In this document: in pieces, positions 26,937 through 35,332 of the stretch
Position numbering within the stretch: position 1 is the stretch's first letter
Layout: each line of letters begins with the position of its first letter
Origin: Paraburkholderia monticola
GTDB lineage: Bacteria; Pseudomonadota; Gammaproteobacteria; Burkholderiales; Burkholderiaceae
Assembly: GCF_001580545.1 (NCBI RefSeq)
Contig: NZ_LRBG01000012.1
Span: forward strand, 186,001-250,000
Direction of reading: 5' to 3'
DNA: 64,000 bases
Translations under genes and position numbers: made by a program
Notes under the pieces: model-generated
What the model was told of the DNA's origin: nothing
Databases searched by the model: none
Seen by the model: the letters and a program-made list of their open reading frames with translations, nothing else

Positions 26937-28019
26937 ATGACAGCCAGCGCATTGCCCCTCGCGCCCTCCCACTCCCGCATCGTGCAGCTCGACGGTCTGC
27001 GTGCGATCGCCGTGCTCGCGGTATTCGCGCAGCACGCGCTGAAAGCGCCGCTATGGATGGGCGTCGATCTGTTTTTCGTGTTGAGCGGCTTTCTGATCAG
27101 CGGGATCCTGCTCGATCGCAAGTCGCGGCAGCAGTCGTATTTCAGCTATTTCTATGCGCGGCGCGCGCGCCGCATCCTGCCGCCCTACCTGCTGCTGATG
27201 GCCGTGTCGTCGGTGCTGTTCGGCCTCGCCTGGGCGCAGCATTGGTACTGGTATGCGTTTTTCGCCACCAATATCGGCGATGCGCTGAATCAGAGCGGTC
27301 ACGACAGCCTCAACGTGCTGTGGTCGCTCGCGGTCGAAGAGCAGTTCTATATCTTCTGGCCGTTCGTGATCCTGCTCGTGCCCGAGCGTCTGCTCGGGCT
27401 GGTGGCGGCCGCGCTGATCGTGCTGGTGCCGGTGCTGCGCGCCGTCGCGACCCCGTGGTTCGACACGTTCTGGCCGATCTATTACCTCACGCCGTTCCGC
27501 ATGGATCTGCTCGCGGCCGGCGCACTGCTCGCGGTGGCCGTGCGGCGCGATCGCGACGCGCTCGAACCGTTCAAGGCACTCGCGGTGCTCGGCGCGCTGG
27601 CCGCGCTCGCGGTGCTGGCGTGGCTGCATCTGCACTTCCCGCGTTTTCGCGCGGCCAATACACCGTTGTCGAATGCGGGGCTCTATAGCGTGTCGCTGGT
27701 GCTGTGCACGTCGATCGTCGTGATCGCGCTGCAGAGCAAGGGCATCGTGAAGCGGCTCCTCTGCAATCCCGTGCTCGTTTATATCGGCACGATCAGCTAC
27801 ACGATCTATCTGATCCACCTGAGCGTGCTGTACATGGTCTGGCCACTGCATCTGAATCGCTATCTGAGCGCCGCGATCGCGCTCGCAATCACGCTCGTGT
27901 ACGCGAGCATCACGTGGTTCGCCTTCGAGAAGCGCCTGATTTTCGGCGCGCGCGGCGCGAGAACGACGGCCAGCACCGGTGCCAACGTTGCGCGGCAAGC
28001 GCCGCAAACGCGCGCATGA
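26937..28019 (+). CDS. Acyltransferase 3 family membrane protein (exopolysaccharide decoration)
   Basis: A 360-residue Acyl_transf_3 (OafA-like) protein with about 10 helices. Family marks are QLDGLRAIAVLAVFAQHAL (conserved RA and His), WMGVDLFFVLSGFLISGILL and YARRARRILPPYLLL, followed by LNVLWSLAVEEQFYIFWP. It transfers acyl groups to sugars at the inner membrane. The TGA overlaps the next gene's ATG (ATGA), so it is coupled to the SGNH hydrolase. An acyltransferase and an SGNH protein acting in tandem is a known theme in O-acetylation. Probably the counterpart of bceO, but the letter assignment is not certain. Confidence 0.88.
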   Translation: MTASALPLAPSHSRIVQLDGLRAIAVLAVFAQHALKAPLWMGVDLFFVLSGFLISGILLDRKSRQQSYFSYFYARRARRILPPYLLLMAVSSVLFGLAWAQHWYWYAFFATNIGDALNQSGHDSLNVLWSLAVEEQFYIFWPFVILLVPERLLGLVAAALIVLVPVLRAVATPWFDTFWPIYYLTPFRMDLLAAGALLAVAVRRDRDALEPFKALAVLGALAALAVLAWLHLHFPRFRAANTPLSNAGLYSVSLVLCTSIVVIALQSKGIVKRLLCNPVLVYIGTISYTIYLIHLSVLYMVWPLHLNRYLSAAIALAITLVYASITWFAFEKRLIFGARGARTTASTGANVARQAPQTRA

Positions 28020-28753
28020 GTCGCCGCGCCGGTATGGCTGCGGGTGTGTCGGGCGTCGTCACGGCGCTGACGCTGCTCGCGCCCGCAACGAGCGCGGCCG
28101 TCGCGCCATCGCCCACGCCCGTGCTGATCGAAGCCTATGGCGATTCGACGACGCTCGGCATCACCTGCGCCGACGGCCACTGCGGTCCGCAAGCGCGCAA
28201 CGCCGTGACCGGGTTGCAGCAGGCCTTGCAGGCGCACGACGGCGAACGCGTGCAGGTCATGAACTACGGCGTCGGCGGCACGATGGCCGCGCAGTTGCGC
28301 GACGGCACCGGCAATCGCCGCGCGGGCCCGACGGCGGGCTTGCCGTGGCGCGAACGCCTCACGGCCTCGCCCGCCCGGATCGTGCTGATCAACTACGGCA
28401 TCAACGAGGTGATGCAAAACCAGACGCCCGCGCAGTTCTACGCGGCCGAAACGACGCTCGTGCAGATCGCACGCGAACTCGGCAAGGAGCCGGTTTTGCA
28501 GACCTCGAACCCGATGCCCGACAAGCGGCTCAACGCGAAGCTGGCGGAGATGGTCGCGATGACGCGCCGCGTCGCCGCCGAGCAGCGCGTGCCGCTCGTC
28601 GATCAGTATGCCTATGTGAGCAGCCTGCCGGACTGGAAGGCGCTGATGTCGGACGGCGCGCATCCGAAGCCGGAGCTCTACCGGCTCAAGGCCGAACAGG
28701 ATTATCGGGTCGTCGAACCGCTGGTGCGACGGCTGCTCGACGACACACCGTGA
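28016..28753 (+). CDS. SGNH/GDSL-type hydrolase, exported
   Basis: A 245-residue protein with an N-terminal signal peptide (GVSGVVTALTLLAPATSAAV). The SGNH blocks are IEAYGDSTTLGI (block I, GDS serine), NYGVGGTMAAQL (block II Gly), VLINYGINEVMQNQ (block III GxND-like, here INE) and SDGAHPKPE (block V, D and H). Such enzymes hydrolyse or transfer O-acyl groups. Its start overlaps the acyltransferase stop, so the two likely act together on the exopolysaccharide in the periplasm. The block III Asn is preserved, with Glu replacing the usual Asp. Confidence 0.85.
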   Translation: MSRRAGMAAGVSGVVTALTLLAPATSAAVAPSPTPVLIEAYGDSTTLGITCADGHCGPQARNAVTGLQQALQAHDGERVQVMNYGVGGTMAAQLRDGTGNRRAGPTAGLPWRERLTASPARIVLINYGINEVMQNQTPAQFYAAETTLVQIARELGKEPVLQTSNPMPDKRLNAKLAEMVAMTRRVAAEQRVPLVDQYAYVSSLPDWKALMSDGAHPKPELYRLKAEQDYRVVEPLVRRLLDDTP

Positions 28754-28807
28754 GCAAATTTTTTCGGACGTTGTGCTTTATTTCATTCACAAACTAGAAG
28801 GCAAGCT

Positions 28808-29851
28808 ATGAGCCAACCACGCAAAGCGATCATCACCGGCGTCTCCGGACAGGACGGCGCCTATCTGACCCGGCTGCTGCTCGACAAGGGCTATCACGTG
28901 ACGGGCACCTACCGGCGCACGAGTTCGGTCAACTTCTGGCGCATGCTCGAGCTTGGCGTGCTCGATCATCCGAATCTGCGTCTGGTCGAACACGACCTCA
29001 CCGACCTCGGCTCGACGCTGCGCCTGCTCGGCAGCAGCCAGCCCGACGAGCTGTACAACCTCGCCGCGCAGAGCTTCGTCGGCGTGTCGTTCGACCAGCC
29101 CGTGACGACCGCCGAAGTGACCGGCATCGGCGCGCTGAATCTGCTCGAAGGGCTGCGCATCCTGAGCCCGAAGACGCGCTTCTATCAGGCGTCGACCTCC
29201 GAGATGTTCGGCCTCGTGCAGGCGGTGCCGCAACGCGAGAACACGCCGTTCTATCCGCGCAGTCCGTATGGTGTCGCCAAGGTGTTCGCGCACTGGTCGA
29301 CGATCAACTATCGCGAGTCGTACAACCTGTTCGCGAGCAGCGGCATTCTGTTCAATCACGAATCGCCGCTGCGTGGCCGCGAATTCGTCACGCGCAAGAT
29401 CAGCGACACGGTCGCGAAGATCAAGCTCGGCAAACAGGAGGTGCTCGAACTCGGCAACCTGAGCGCGCAGCGCGACTGGGGCTTCGCGCTCGAATACGTC
29501 GAGGGTATGTGGCGCATGTTGCAGGTCGACACGCCCGACACCTTCGTGCTCGCGACCGGCCGCACCGAGACGGTTCGCGATTTCGTGCGCATGGCGTTCA
29601 CGGCGGCGGGCTTCCAGCTCGAATGGTCGGGCAAGGATGAACGCGAGATCGGCATCGACGTCGCGACCGGCAAGACGCTCGTGCGCGTGAATCCGAAGTT
29701 CTATCGGCCGGCCGAAGTGGACCTGCTGATCGGCTGCGCGGACAAGGCGCGCGACACGCTCGGCTGGCAACCGCAGACCACGCTCGAACAGTTGTGCCAG
29801 ATGATGGTGCAGGCGGACATCGCGCGCAACGAGCAGCACGAGACGTTCTGA
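28808..29851 (+). CDS. bceN: GDP-mannose 4,6-dehydratase
   Basis: A 347-residue short-chain dehydrogenase/reductase of the GMD type. It has the NAD(P) loop [20 protein letters not shown], the family arginines in [12 protein letters not shown], the catalytic ASTSEMFG (T and E) with [12 protein letters not shown] (YxxxK), and [12 protein letters not shown]. It converts GDP-mannose to GDP-4-keto-6-deoxymannose, the precursor for rhamnose/6-deoxy sugars. It follows the acyltransferase and SGNH genes. The 4-reductase (Rmd/BceM type) needed to reach GDP-D-rhamnose is not found in the window. Confidence 0.93.
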   Translation: MSQPRKAIITGVSGQDGAYLTRLLLDKGYHVTGTYRRTSSVNFWRMLELGVLDHPNLRLVEHDLTDLGSTLRLLGSSQPDELYNLAAQSFVGVSFDQPVTTAEVTGIGALNLLEGLRILSPKTRFYQASTSEMFGLVQAVPQRENTPFYPRSPYGVAKVFAHWSTINYRESYNLFASSGILFNHESPLRGREFVTRKISDTVAKIKLGKQEVLELGNLSAQRDWGFALEYVEGMWRMLQVDTPDTFVLATGRTETVRDFVRMAFTAAGFQLEWSGKDEREIGIDVATGKTLVRVNPKFYRPAEVDLLIGCADKARDTLGWQPQTTLEQLCQMMVQADIARNEQHETF

Positions 29852-29892
29852 GGCGGCGGCCGTGGGCGGCGGCTCTCGCCGCGCACGGCTGC

Positions 29893-30258
29893 TCAGCCCG
29901 CGAGCTTTCTGAACGTCTCCAGCACCGCATCGCCCTTGAACGGCTTGACGATCCAGCCCTTCACGCCGGCGGCTTTGCCGCGCTCTTTCATGGCCGGGCT
30001 GCTTTCGGTCGTCAGCATGATCACGTTGACGCTCTTGTTCGCGAGCTCGCCGCGGATTTTTTCGACCATCGTCAGGCCGTCCATGTTCGGCATGTTCACG
30101 TCGCTGACGATCAGGCGGATACCCGAATCCGTCTTCAGCTTGGCAAGCCCATCCTTGCCGTCGATGGCCGTCGCGACATCGAGACCGTTTTTCGTCAGAA
30201 AGCCCGCGACTTCATCGCGTACCGTGCTCGAATCGTCCACCACCAGAATCTTTGCCAT
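29893..30258 (-). CDS. CheY-like single-domain response regulator
   Basis: A 121-residue receiver domain only. The acidic pair is in ILVVDDSSTVRD (D8, D9), the phospho-acceptor D53 in LIVSDVNMPNMDGL, the Thr in IMLTTES and the Lys in GWIVKPFKGD. ATG 30258 is preferred to 30264 because GGGA is six bases before it. It is the last gene of a five-gene minus-strand set (kinase, MCP-like, two CheX-like, CheY), 31 bp after the REC-CheX gene. It is the expected phosphate acceptor from the kinase and substrate of the CheX-like proteins. No output domain, so it acts by protein contact. Confidence 0.9.
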   Translation of the reverse strand: MAKILVVDDSSTVRDEVAGFLTKNGLDVATAIDGKDGLAKLKTDSGIRLIVSDVNMPNMDGLTMVEKIRGELANKSVNVIMLTTESSPAMKERGKAAGVKGWIVKPFKGDAVLETFRKLAG

Positions 30259-30289
30259 AGCCATTCCCTTGCGTCACCGACGCGTTGTA

Positions 30290-31270
30290 TCAAAACAGAT
30301 CCAGTTCGCCGGACTCGACGAGATCGTCGACATCCACCGTGTTTTCAGAAAAATCTTCGGGTGACCAGCTCAGATTGAAAACGAAGCGCTGGTCGATCGC
30401 CACCGACTGTCCGCTCGCCTCGTCGGTCAATCGATATTCGAACCGCAGCTGCGGATTGTCCGAACCGAACGAGATGTAGCGATGCTTGTGATTGACGAGT
30501 AGCGGCACCTGCACCTGACTCGCTTCGCGAGCGTGCCGCTCGCCAAGGAAGCGGTCCTTGAACGCCCCCCAGATCAGATTGGTCAGTTCGCCGAGCACGT
30601 TGTTCAGATCGCGAAAGCCCGCTTGCGCCGGGCCGACGCCGACCTGCCGTGCCGCGCGATCGCGTTCGATCATGCCGAGCAGCGGCTCCTCTTCGGCCTG
30701 CATCAACATATAACCGCGGCACCAGGTGCCTTCGAGCGGAATCAGGCTGAACACCTCGCCGAAGATGATCCGATCCCGCACGATGCTCGGCGTGTCCCGT
30801 CGCACCGTGACGTCATCGAACAACGTGGCGAGCCGCGCTTCCGTGATCTCCGCGATACCGCGCACGAGCGCATTCGGGAAGTCGAGGCTGAAGATGTATC
30901 GATCGACGGCCGCGCGCAAGGCCGTCATGTCGGCGCCATCGAAACTCGCGCACGCGGCGCTCGTCAACGCGCGGGGAAGCTGGTCGGGCGGCACGTCGCC
31001 GCTCGAGCGCAGGATCACCGGCAGTTCGGGCCGCACCGTATTGATCCGCGCGGCGGCCGTTGCGGCCTGCTCGACCGAGCCACCGTAATCGTGCGCGAGC
31101 AGAACGCCGCCGAGATCGATATTGGTGGCCAGTACCGAGCCGAGCCGGCTGCTGTCACGCACTTTCAGTGCAATCAGGTTGTGTTCGTCGAAAAAGTGCT
31201 TCAGCGCTTGCGCGTGGGCTGGACAATCGTCGAGCACGAGCACCTTGCTGACGGGCTTGCTGGTATTCAT
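30290..31270 (-). CDS. Receiver domain fused to a CheX-like phosphatase domain
   Basis: A 326-residue protein. Residues 8-125 form a receiver-like domain (KVLVLDDCPAHAQ; candidate phospho-acceptor D61 in VLLAHDYGGS), though it has diverged beyond the acceptor. Residues about 150-310 are CheX-like, with the helix NNVLGELTNLIWG carrying the E228-x-x-N231 phosphatase signature. CheX removes phosphate from CheY-P. Here it may dephosphorylate its own receiver, the CheY next door, or both. It ends GELDLF, nearly identical to the end of the next CheX-like protein (GELELF). 29 bp separate it from that gene. Confidence 0.78.
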   Translation of the reverse strand: MNTSKPVSKVLVLDDCPAHAQALKHFFDEHNLIALKVRDSSRLGSVLATNIDLGGVLLAHDYGGSVEQAATAAARINTVRPELPVILRSSGDVPPDQLPRALTSAACASFDGADMTALRAAVDRYIFSLDFPNALVRGIAEITEARLATLFDDVTVRRDTPSIVRDRIIFGEVFSLIPLEGTWCRGYMLMQAEEEPLLGMIERDRAARQVGVGPAQAGFRDLNNVLGELTNLIWGAFKDRFLGERHAREASQVQVPLLVNHKHRYISFGSDNPQLRFEYRLTDEASGQSVAIDQRFVFNLSWSPEDFSENTVDVDDLVESGELDLF

Positions 31271-31299
31271 GGTGTTTCAGTCTGCGAATGCAAGTGTTG

Positions 31300-31839
31300 C
31301 TAGAAGAGTTCGAGTTCGCCTTCGGCCTCGTCGGCCACGGCAAACTCGGCTTTGAAATCGAGCGGCGCCTGAGCGCACAGGCAAAGCGTGACACCAAGGC
31401 GCACCGCTGCGCCGATCGTCAGCTCGTAGGTCCAGACCTGATCGGGTCGCAACTCGTCGAGATACTCGACACAGGCGCTATTCAATTCATACGGCGTCGA
31501 CATGCCGAGATCGGGGAAGTGCGTGACCAGTTGCTGGTTCATGTAGCCGCAGCACAGATTGCCGAGTTCCATCAGCGTCTCCGACAGCGAACGGGTCGTG
31601 TCGCCGCTCGCGTAGTAGGCGCGCGTCGCGTCGTCCTTGCCGAAGTGCAGCACGAACAGCAGCCGGAAGCCGATCGACGAGATCGTCAACGCCATCGCGT
31701 AAGGACCAGCGGGATGCTCGCGATCCCACCTCGGCACCGCGGTGATCTCGCACGGGTCGCCCGGCGTCGCGGGCAATCTCGCGCGAGCCGCGTGACAGAA
31801 GATGTCCGCGATGCTTTGCTTCGCCTGATCGCTAATCAC
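31300..31839 (-). CDS. Stand-alone CheX-like protein
   Basis: A 179-residue protein resembling the CheC/CheX/FliY phosphatase fold. The helix LSETLMELGNLCCGYMNQQL holds E91-x-x-N94, the CheX-type pair used to position water against the CheY phosphate. The C-terminal tail is EGELELF. The start is a GTG at 31839 whose last bases overlap the stop of the MCP-like gene (GTGA), so the two are coupled. Having two CheX-like proteins for one CheY is unusual. One may act as phosphatase and the other as scaffold. Confidence 0.7.
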   Translation of the reverse strand: MISDQAKQSIADIFCHAARARLPATPGDPCEITAVPRWDREHPAGPYAMALTISSIGFRLLFVLHFGKDDATRAYYASGDTTRSLSETLMELGNLCCGYMNQQLVTHFPDLGMSTPYELNSACVEYLDELRPDQVWTYELTIGAAVRLGVTLCLCAQAPLDFKAEFAVADEAEGELELF

Positions 31840-32567
31840 GCTGCGGCCTGCTCGAGCCGGGATTGAAACTGGTTCGCGAGCACCTCGACGCCGCCGAGCG
31901 ACGCGGTGATCATCTTGCCGCCGGCCTGAATGTCCTGAAACGTCGCGGCCGTCGTCAGGTCATTGCGATGCAGACTCTCGCGATAGCTCTTCGACAACTC
32001 TTGCGAGCGCGACGCCAGCGAGCGCACTTCACCCGCGACGATGGAAAAGCCACGGCCCGCGGTGCCGGCGCGCGCCGCTTCGATCGACGCGTTCAGCGAC
32101 ACGATCAGCACGTGCTGCACGATCGACGACAGCTCCTGGTTCTTCTTGTGCATGTCGCGGTTCTGCGACATCAGCGAAATCATCTGCTCGTGCCAACGCT
32201 CGAACGTGATGGTCAAGGCCTTCAGGCGGGCGGCCTCCTGCGCGATCTTCGCGGCATGTTGCAGCCATTCGTCGCTGTGCGCGGCGGCGGCGTCGAGGGA
32301 CGCCTGCAACGCATCGCGCTCGTGCGCCCACTGCCCGGCCTGCGCGCGCAGATCGGCGAGCATCGCCTCCAACGCGGCGCGCTCGCGGCTCGCCTGCTCG
32401 ACGAGCCCGTTCGCTTCATGCAACTGTTGTTCGACGGCCTGCCGCGCGAGCGCGTCGACACGCTGCGCGTTCACGACAGCGCGAAGCTTGCGACGATAAA
32501 AAATTCCCGCGGCGAGTGCTGCGACGATACCGCCCACGCCCGCCGCCAGAAGATAGCTTTCAAACAC
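31836..32567 (-). CDS. MCP-like membrane protein with a short signalling hairpin and no ligand domain
   Basis: A 243-residue protein: one N-terminal transmembrane helix (about residues 6-24), a coiled coil (about 30-150, Ala/Glu/Gln-rich), then the chemoreceptor tip sequence SLNASIEAARAGTAGRGFSI with VAGEVRSLASRS (residues 157-188). There is no periplasmic sensing domain, HAMP or methylation-type C-terminal helix of normal length. The GTG start at 32567 overlaps the kinase stop by eight bases. It looks like a membrane-tethered tip that could contact the kinase directly, since no CheW is encoded nearby. Confidence 0.82.
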   Translation of the reverse strand: MFESYLLAAGVGGIVAALAAGIFYRRKLRAVVNAQRVDALARQAVEQQLHEANGLVEQASRERAALEAMLADLRAQAGQWAHERDALQASLDAAAAHSDEWLQHAAKIAQEAARLKALTITFERWHEQMISLMSQNRDMHKKNQELSSIVQHVLIVSLNASIEAARAGTAGRGFSIVAGEVRSLASRSQELSKSYRESLHRNDLTTAATFQDIQAGGKMITASLGGVEVLANQFQSRLEQAAA

Positions 32568-34983
32568 GCCCTGCTCCCATCGCTTCGGTCAATCCATCAG
32601 GCCGCGTGCCCGCTACCGCATCCACGTCACGCTGCCGCGCCTCCTCGGCGGATGCGTCGAGACTGTCCACCGCCCAGTCCTCGGGGAACGACACGACGGT
32701 CTGGAAGCGGCGATAGTCCGCGCCGCGACGATCGTCGGTGAAGCGCAATTCGATGCGGCCCTGCTCGCGCCGCACGAAATCGCGCACGGCATCCATGCCG
32801 ACCCCGCGCCCTGAAATCTCGCTGACGCTCTGCGCGGTCGAGAAGCCGGAACGGAAGATCAACTCGGCAATCGTTTCGTCGCTGAGTGCGGCATCGGCGT
32901 CGATCCAGCCGCGTTCGATCGCGGCCGCCCGGATTTTCGCGAGCGCGAGACCGCGACCGTCGTCGCTGATCGTGATCTGCAACGCGTGATGATCGACGCC
33001 CACTTCCAGTTCGATGACGCCGGCCGCATCCTTGCCGAGCGCGACACGCTCGGCGGCGGACTCGATGCCGTGGTCGACCGAATTGCGCAGCAGGTGCGTG
33101 AATACATTGCGCAGCGTGCCGCTGACCTCGCTGCGCACGCGGTAGCCGTTGTTGTCGATGCTGACCACCGGCGCCTCTTTGCCGAGTTCCGCAGCCAGAG
33201 ACGGCAGCGATTCGAGCACGCCCGCGAGCGCCTCGAAGATCGATTCGGTGCCGAGCAACCGCAACTCGCGCTGCAACGAGTCGCGCATCGATACGAGGGC
33301 CTGCGGGTCGGCCGGATCGGCGCTTTCGACGAGCGCCAACTGCCGCTGGATCAACTCGCGATCGACCATCAGGAAGCGGTCCACCGCACCGCGCTGGCCC
33401 GGACCCTTGCGGCCGAGGCTCACTTCGTTGATCGTCGCGTAGGTTTCGAGCGCCGCCTTGACCCGCTGCAGGTCCTCGATCAGAAGCTGCTGGTCCCACG
33501 CTTCGGTGGTCTCCGCGCGACGCAGCGCGTCGTAGCGCTGCTCGGTTTCGTGCACGATGCCGGTCAGATGCTGAAGGCTGTACGTGCGTGCATTGCCCTT
33601 GACCGTATGCATGTTGCGGAACAACTCTGCGACGGCTTCGTGACTCGGCGCGTGATGCTGACGGATGATCCGCTCGTTTTCGCTGATAAAGCCCGTCGCG
33701 CTTTCGACGAAGTGATGGAACTTCTCCTGGCTGACCGCGAGGATTTCGCCGATCATTTCCAGCCGGCGTTTCTGCTCGCCGGCCTCGGCGGCGAGCGCGC
33801 GCAGTTCGGTCACGTCGCGCACGCACAGCATCAGGCGCAGCACCACGTCATGTTCGTCGGTGATGGCCGACCAGCTCAGATCGAGCGTCTTCACGCGGCC
33901 ATCGGCCATCGGCTTCGCGATCTCGTTGACGAGCAGATGCTGGTTGAACGCGAAGTTCATGCTGTCTTCGCCGATGCAGGCCTGCAGCGCCGCTTCGATC
34001 TGCGCGAGCGTGTCGCTGCTGATATCGGTGCCGCCGAACACGAGATCGAGCAACGGTCGGCCCGCGATGTCGCGCGTCTCGAAGATCGCTTCGAGATAGG
34101 CGGAGTACTCCGGATGCACGATCACGCCTTCGACCACCGTCAGAATGCCCTGCTGCATGTTCTGCAGCATCGCCTGGATATCGGCGGTCTTCTGTTTCAG
34201 TTGCAGCGAGCTGTGCTGGATCTGCTCGATCATGCCGTTGAACGCGACGATCGAATGACCGATCTCGTCCATGCGGCCGACCGGCACGCGGCGCGTGAAG
34301 TCCTGGCTCGTCGCGATCTCGCTCATCTCCGCCTGCATCCGGCTCAGCGGACGCGTGATCTGGCGATACAGCAGCGCGCTGATCAGCACCAGCAGGACGA
34401 TGGCAGCGCCCGTGGCCGCGCCGATCGCCGTCGTCGTCGTGGCGAGCGCGCTGTTCAGCGCGTCGATCGCGGCGTCCTTCTGACGGTTCTTTTCGATGCG
34501 CAGCGTCTCCACGATGCCTTCGAGCTCATCGCGGTATTGCGCGACGTTCGCGAACAGATAGGCCTGTGCCAGCTCGTTCTTGCCGTCGGCCTTCATCTTC
34601 GCGGTGTCGTTGACCGCGTTGAAATAGTTCGCGAGGCTCTCGCGCGCCTGGCTCACGAGGCCGGTTTGCGCCTGACCTCGTGCGGCCTTGGCCTGCACGT
34701 CGAGCGCCGCCTGCAACGAGGCTTCCTTGCTCTTCAGTAGCGCCTGAGCCTGCGCGACCATATTCGCGTCGGGCGCATAGACGAGCGTCATCATCGCGAG
34801 CTGAACGTCCTTGACCTGCGACACGAGGTCGGCCGACGCGAGCGCGCTCGGCACCACGCCCTGGGTAACCTGCCTGACGTCGGCGGCGCTGTTGCGGGTC
34901 TGAAGCACCGCGTATCCCCCAATGGCGGATAGCGCGACCAGCATCAGAATGACGAGAAGCGTAATGCGGTGACGGATGGTCAT
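32560..34983 (-). CDS. Membrane HPt-HATPase (CheA-like) histidine kinase with HAMP, no CheW domain
   Basis: An 807-residue protein. Residues 8-26 are TM1, followed by a helical periplasmic domain, TM2 near 185-208 and HAMP to about 260. A PAS-like region spans about 265-400. The HPt helix FRNMHTVKGNARTYSL has the phospho-His near 457. The ATPase domain has N-box RNSVDHGIES near 636, DDGRGLAL, and GRGVGMDAV near 726. The CheA-specific dimerisation and C-terminal CheW-like domains are missing: the protein ends soon after the ATPase domain. It combines receptor and CheA roles in one chain. GGGGAT upstream supports the start. First gene of the five-gene set. Trigger unknown. Confidence 0.88.
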   Translation of the reverse strand: MTIRHRITLLVILMLVALSAIGGYAVLQTRNSAADVRQVTQGVVPSALASADLVSQVKDVQLAMMTLVYAPDANMVAQAQALLKSKEASLQAALDVQAKAARGQAQTGLVSQARESLANYFNAVNDTAKMKADGKNELAQAYLFANVAQYRDELEGIVETLRIEKNRQKDAAIDALNSALATTTTAIGAATGAAIVLLVLISALLYRQITRPLSRMQAEMSEIATSQDFTRRVPVGRMDEIGHSIVAFNGMIEQIQHSSLQLKQKTADIQAMLQNMQQGILTVVEGVIVHPEYSAYLEAIFETRDIAGRPLLDLVFGGTDISSDTLAQIEAALQACIGEDSMNFAFNQHLLVNEIAKPMADGRVKTLDLSWSAITDEHDVVLRLMLCVRDVTELRALAAEAGEQKRRLEMIGEILAVSQEKFHHFVESATGFISENERIIRQHHAPSHEAVAELFRNMHTVKGNARTYSLQHLTGIVHETEQRYDALRRAETTEAWDQQLLIEDLQRVKAALETYATINEVSLGRKGPGQRGAVDRFLMVDRELIQRQLALVESADPADPQALVSMRDSLQRELRLLGTESIFEALAGVLESLPSLAAELGKEAPVVSIDNNGYRVRSEVSGTLRNVFTHLLRNSVDHGIESAAERVALGKDAAGVIELEVGVDHHALQITISDDGRGLALAKIRAAAIERGWIDADAALSDETIAELIFRSGFSTAQSVSEISGRGVGMDAVRDFVRREQGRIELRFTDDRRGADYRRFQTVVSFPEDWAVDSLDASAEEARQRDVDAVAGTRPDGLTEAMGAGRV

Positions 34984-35332
34984 CTGAGAATCCCCGAGAT
35001 CTTGAAATACATGGTCTCCCGCTTCTAGCGGGACGCCCGTGTGTTTTTGTGCTTTCGGGCGCGGGGATTATCGTCGCGGATGTGTGACGCGAACGTGACG
35101 GAATGCACGCAAATCGCGACGTTTCAAGGATTTGAAAGATAACGCGGAAAAATCGCGTCCGGGGGCTGATCCGGCCTCAAGTTCAAAGCGAAAGTGCCGT
35201 TATTTAAGGCCCATTTCTTCGGCTCTTCGCGGATTTCCGGGGAAGCGTTCTGTTCGACCCGTTGCCTTCGGTCGCGCTGTCAGGCTTTCGACGGAGGGGT
35301 ATCGTCGAGCAATGGCATTGCCCCAGCTCGTG
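34984..35332. other. 349-bp spacer before the kinase operon
   Basis: It probably carries the kinase operon promoter at its left side. From about 35.1 kb rightwards it abuts the 3' end of hipA and shows no supported gene or repeat. Confidence 0.45.
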
